The notes under the pieces were generated by a model. The model was given only the letters and a program-made list of their open reading frames with translations. It did no database searches and was not told where the DNA came from. Below are positions 5,833 to 6,941 of a stretch of DNA of 6,941 bases, piece by piece (positions within the stretch are counted from its first letter, which is position 1; every line of letters begins with the position of its first letter). This DNA comes from Nocardioides sp. (GTDB lineage Bacteria; Actinomycetota; Actinomycetes; Propionibacteriales; Nocardioidaceae), in assembly GCA_003519585.1 (NCBI GenBank), contig DOWL01000015.1, forward strand, positions 1 through 6,941. Reading direction: 5' to 3'. Made by a program: the position numbers and the translations under genes.

Positions 5833-6549
5833 ATGGACTTGGGCGCGCAGGCCTCCGGCATCGGGGCGCTGGCCGATGACACCCGGCGGGCGCTGTTTGA
5901 GTACGTGTCCTCGCAAGCCGAGCCGGTAGGACGCGAGCAGGCTGCGACGGAGCTGGGCCTGGCCGTGCACAACGTGAACTTCCACCTCGACCGGCTTGTG
6001 ACCGAGGGCCTGCTCGAGGTGGAGTATCGGCGCCTCAGCGGCAAGACCGGTCCCGGTGCCGGACGGCCGAGCAAGCTCTACCGCCGTGCCAAGCGAGAGT
6101 TTGCCGTCTCCCTGCCGCCACGGCGCTACGACTTGGTCGGTGACATCTTGGCGGCTGCGGTGACGCGAGCCGCCGAGGGCTTGCCCCTCGCTGAAGCGCT
6201 GCACGAGTGCGCCCGCCGCGAGGGACTGGCACTGATCAAGGTCGTCGATGGTCTCGATGAGGCCGCGTCCCTGCGTGCCCTGGCTGAGGTACTGCGCAGC
6301 CAGGGCTTCGAGCCACATGTCCAAGGCCGCGAGATTGCGCTCTTCAATTGCCCCTTCGACGCCCTGGCTCAGAAGCACACGGCACTGGTGTGCGGGCTCA
6401 ATCAGGCGTTCGTGCAGGGGGTGGCCGACGGCCTGGCCTCCGACGTCACTGCCTGTCTGGAGCCCGAACCGGGCAGGTGTTGTGTCAAGGCGCGGGCGAC
6501 ATCGGAGTCCGAGCGTCGAGGCGTCGAGCACCCCGATTCCCCGTCATGA
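5833..6549 (+). CDS. winged-helix regulator with a SufR-like cysteine-rich C-terminus
   Basis: The 238-residue protein is probably a dimeric, Fe-S-sensing DNA-binding regulator. Residues 12-90 form an ArsR/SufR-type winged helix: DDTRRALFEYV starts it, REQAATELGLAVHNVNFHLDRL (34-55) is the helix-turn-helix, and GAGRPSKLYR (75-84) the wing. The C-terminal half has FNCPFDALAQKHTALVCGLN (Cys173, Cys187) and ACLEPEPGRCCV (Cys208, Cys216, Cys217), with Cys126 elsewhere. SufR and its actinobacterial relatives bind a [4Fe-4S] cluster through such cysteines, and loss of the cluster changes DNA binding. The spacing (C-X13-C-X20-C-X7-CC) differs from the spacing I recall for cyanobacterial SufR, and no suf genes are nearby, so this is a relative with another target set. 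It is transcribed divergently from the DoxX operon across shared operator-like sites, which points to control of that operon and itself. The ATG at 5833 fits the leaderless promoter. Confidence 0.85.
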   Translation: MDLGAQASGIGALADDTRRALFEYVSSQAEPVGREQAATELGLAVHNVNFHLDRLVTEGLLEVEYRRLSGKTGPGAGRPSKLYRRAKREFAVSLPPRRYDLVGDILAAAVTRAAEGLPLAEALHECARREGLALIKVVDGLDEAASLRALAEVLRSQGFEPHVQGREIALFNCPFDALAQKHTALVCGLNQAFVQGVADGLASDVTACLEPEPGRCCVKARATSESERRGVEHPDSPS

Positions 6550-6749
6550 CCGGCGCGCCCGAGGCCCCCGTGGAGGTCCTGCGCCGGTGGGAGGCTTCTG
6601 GGGGCCACTGGCGCGTGCTGGCTCGATCCGAAAGGTCGGTCGTGGTGGGCCTTTTCAGTTGCGACGGCGGGGAGCAGATGCACCGTCTCGCCGCGACCAG
6701 CTCGGAGCTAGATCCTCTCCTCGCGGGCCGGACCCGCAGTGACGACTGA
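6546..6749 (+). CDS. conserved small actinobacterial protein, function unknown
   Basis: This 67-residue soluble protein reads VEVLRRWEASGGHWRVLARS (9-28), then VVVGLFSCDGGEQMHRLA (32-49), and ends ELDPLLAGRTRSDD. I recognise the pattern V-L-R-x-W-E-x-S-G, W-R-V, C-D-G-G-E-x-x-x-R-L and a Leu-rich, acidic end from small uncharacterised actinobacterial proteins, but know no function. The single Cys39 in FSCDGGE could bind metal or be redox-active; this is speculation. Its ATG overlaps the regulator stop as ATGA, so it is probably co-translated with it. Frame and start are supported by the overlap, since the open frame further upstream (from 6348) is a shadow of the regulator. No membrane segment or signal peptide is seen. 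Confidence 0.7.
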   Translation: MTGAPEAPVEVLRRWEASGGHWRVLARSERSVVVGLFSCDGGEQMHRLAATSSELDPLLAGRTRSDD

Positions 6750-6768
6750 CCGATCGCTCCCAAGCATT

Positions 6769-6780
6769 CTCTCGCGAGAG
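6769..6780. repeat. 12-bp perfect palindrome
   Basis: CTCTCGCGAGAG lies 20 bases after the small protein's stop codon. With no loop it would make a poor RNA hairpin, so a protein binding site is likelier than a terminator. It may also be chance. Confidence 0.35.
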
Positions 6781-6830
6781 TGTCAGCCGGCGTCCGGGCG
6801 AGTTCGTGTGCGTGGTCGCGGGGAGCCTCG

Positions 6831-6846
6831 CACCCAGGACCGGGTG
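6831..6846 (+). terminator. weak stem-loop after the regulator operon
   Basis: CACCC (6831-6835) and GGGTG (6842-6846) pair around a 6-base loop, about 80 bases after the small gene. There is no U-tract, so it is offered only as the best terminator candidate in this gap. Confidence 0.2.
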
Positions 6847-6881
6847 TGCCCTCTCCGGGCCCGTCTCCTCGACAGGACGAT

Positions 6882-6903
6882 CTAGAGAGTGCACGCTTTC
6901 TAG
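6882..6903. repeat. imperfect palindrome with CTAG ends
   Basis: CTAGA at 6882-6886 is mirrored by TCTAG at 6899-6903, with a central GTGCAC (6889-6894). A further TCTAGA follows at 6909-6914. It could be an operator for a gene to the right of the window. Confidence 0.35.
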
Positions 6904-6941
6904 GCCAATCTAGATGGACTACCTAAGGTCAGGACCTTCGC

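Larger units (their letters stand above)
6750..6941. other. right-edge stretch with short symmetric elements, no gene
   Basis: No credible reading frame is present; a minus-strand frame at 6655-6894 is antisense to the small gene and not recognised. The stretch holds a perfect 12-bp palindrome CTCTCGCGAGAG (6769-6780), a possible weak stem-loop CACCC/GGGTG (6831-6846) after the small gene, and an imperfect palindrome at 6882-6903 within a CTAG-rich segment. These may be termination and operator sequences between the regulator operon and a gene beyond the window. Confidence 0.45.

Noticed and set aside
5827..6531. 234-codon minus-strand open frame
   Set aside because: It is fully antisense to the winged-helix regulator, which has clear domain motifs and a promoter.
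1..6941. tRNA genes, CRISPR arrays, insertion sequence ends or transposase fragments
   Set aside because: I looked through the gaps for tRNA-like cloverleaf ends, regularly spaced direct repeats and transposase motifs and found none I could support.

Overview
The window looks like part of an actinobacterial chromosome. It has high GC with strongly G/C-biased third codon positions, tightly packed genes with 4-base ATGA/GTGA overlaps, a GTG start, one apparently leaderless mRNA, and protein families whose closest remembered relatives are actinobacterial. No mobile element, tRNA, rRNA or CRISPR array was recognised. Genus cannot be decided from the sequence alone.

Left part (1-2441): a small cupin gene (198-533, minus strand) with a good ribosome binding site. 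It is followed by about 780 bases (534-1309) without a convincing gene, containing a 15-bp palindrome and a 15-bp-period tandem repeat. Then comes a sterol 24-C-methyltransferase-like gene (1310-2132, minus), broken by three single-base indels, and about 310 bases without a gene.

Centre (2442-5744, all minus strand): a compact operon read right to left. It encodes a DoxX-type membrane protein (5316-5744), GTP cyclohydrolase I FolE (4663-5319), a ferredoxin-reductase-type FAD/NAD(P) oxidoreductase (starting at 4666) and a patatin-like phospholipase (2442-3413). The first three are coupled by 4-base overlaps. The oxidoreductase frame is interrupted by an in-frame TGA at 3611-3613, where the family has Trp. 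The same frame stays open and family-like for 55 more codons, to 3443.

Right part (5745-6941): an AT-rich divergent control region separates the operon from a winged-helix regulator (5833-6549, plus). The regulator has a C-terminal cysteine set of the SufR-like Fe-S sensor type. A 67-residue conserved small protein (6546-6749) overlaps its end. The control region holds two back-to-back promoters with overlapping -35 elements. A palindromic operator AAAACA-N5-TGTTTT covers the predicted operon start, and an inverted copy of its half-site overlaps the regulator's -10.

Working model (inference): a redox- or NO-responsive Fe-S regulator represses itself and a DoxX-FolE-flavoprotein reductase-patatin operon, possibly for membrane redox stress. 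The reductase nonsense codon and the methyltransferase frameshifts mean the locus is either decaying in this strain or carries sequence errors. Raw reads or resequencing would settle which.
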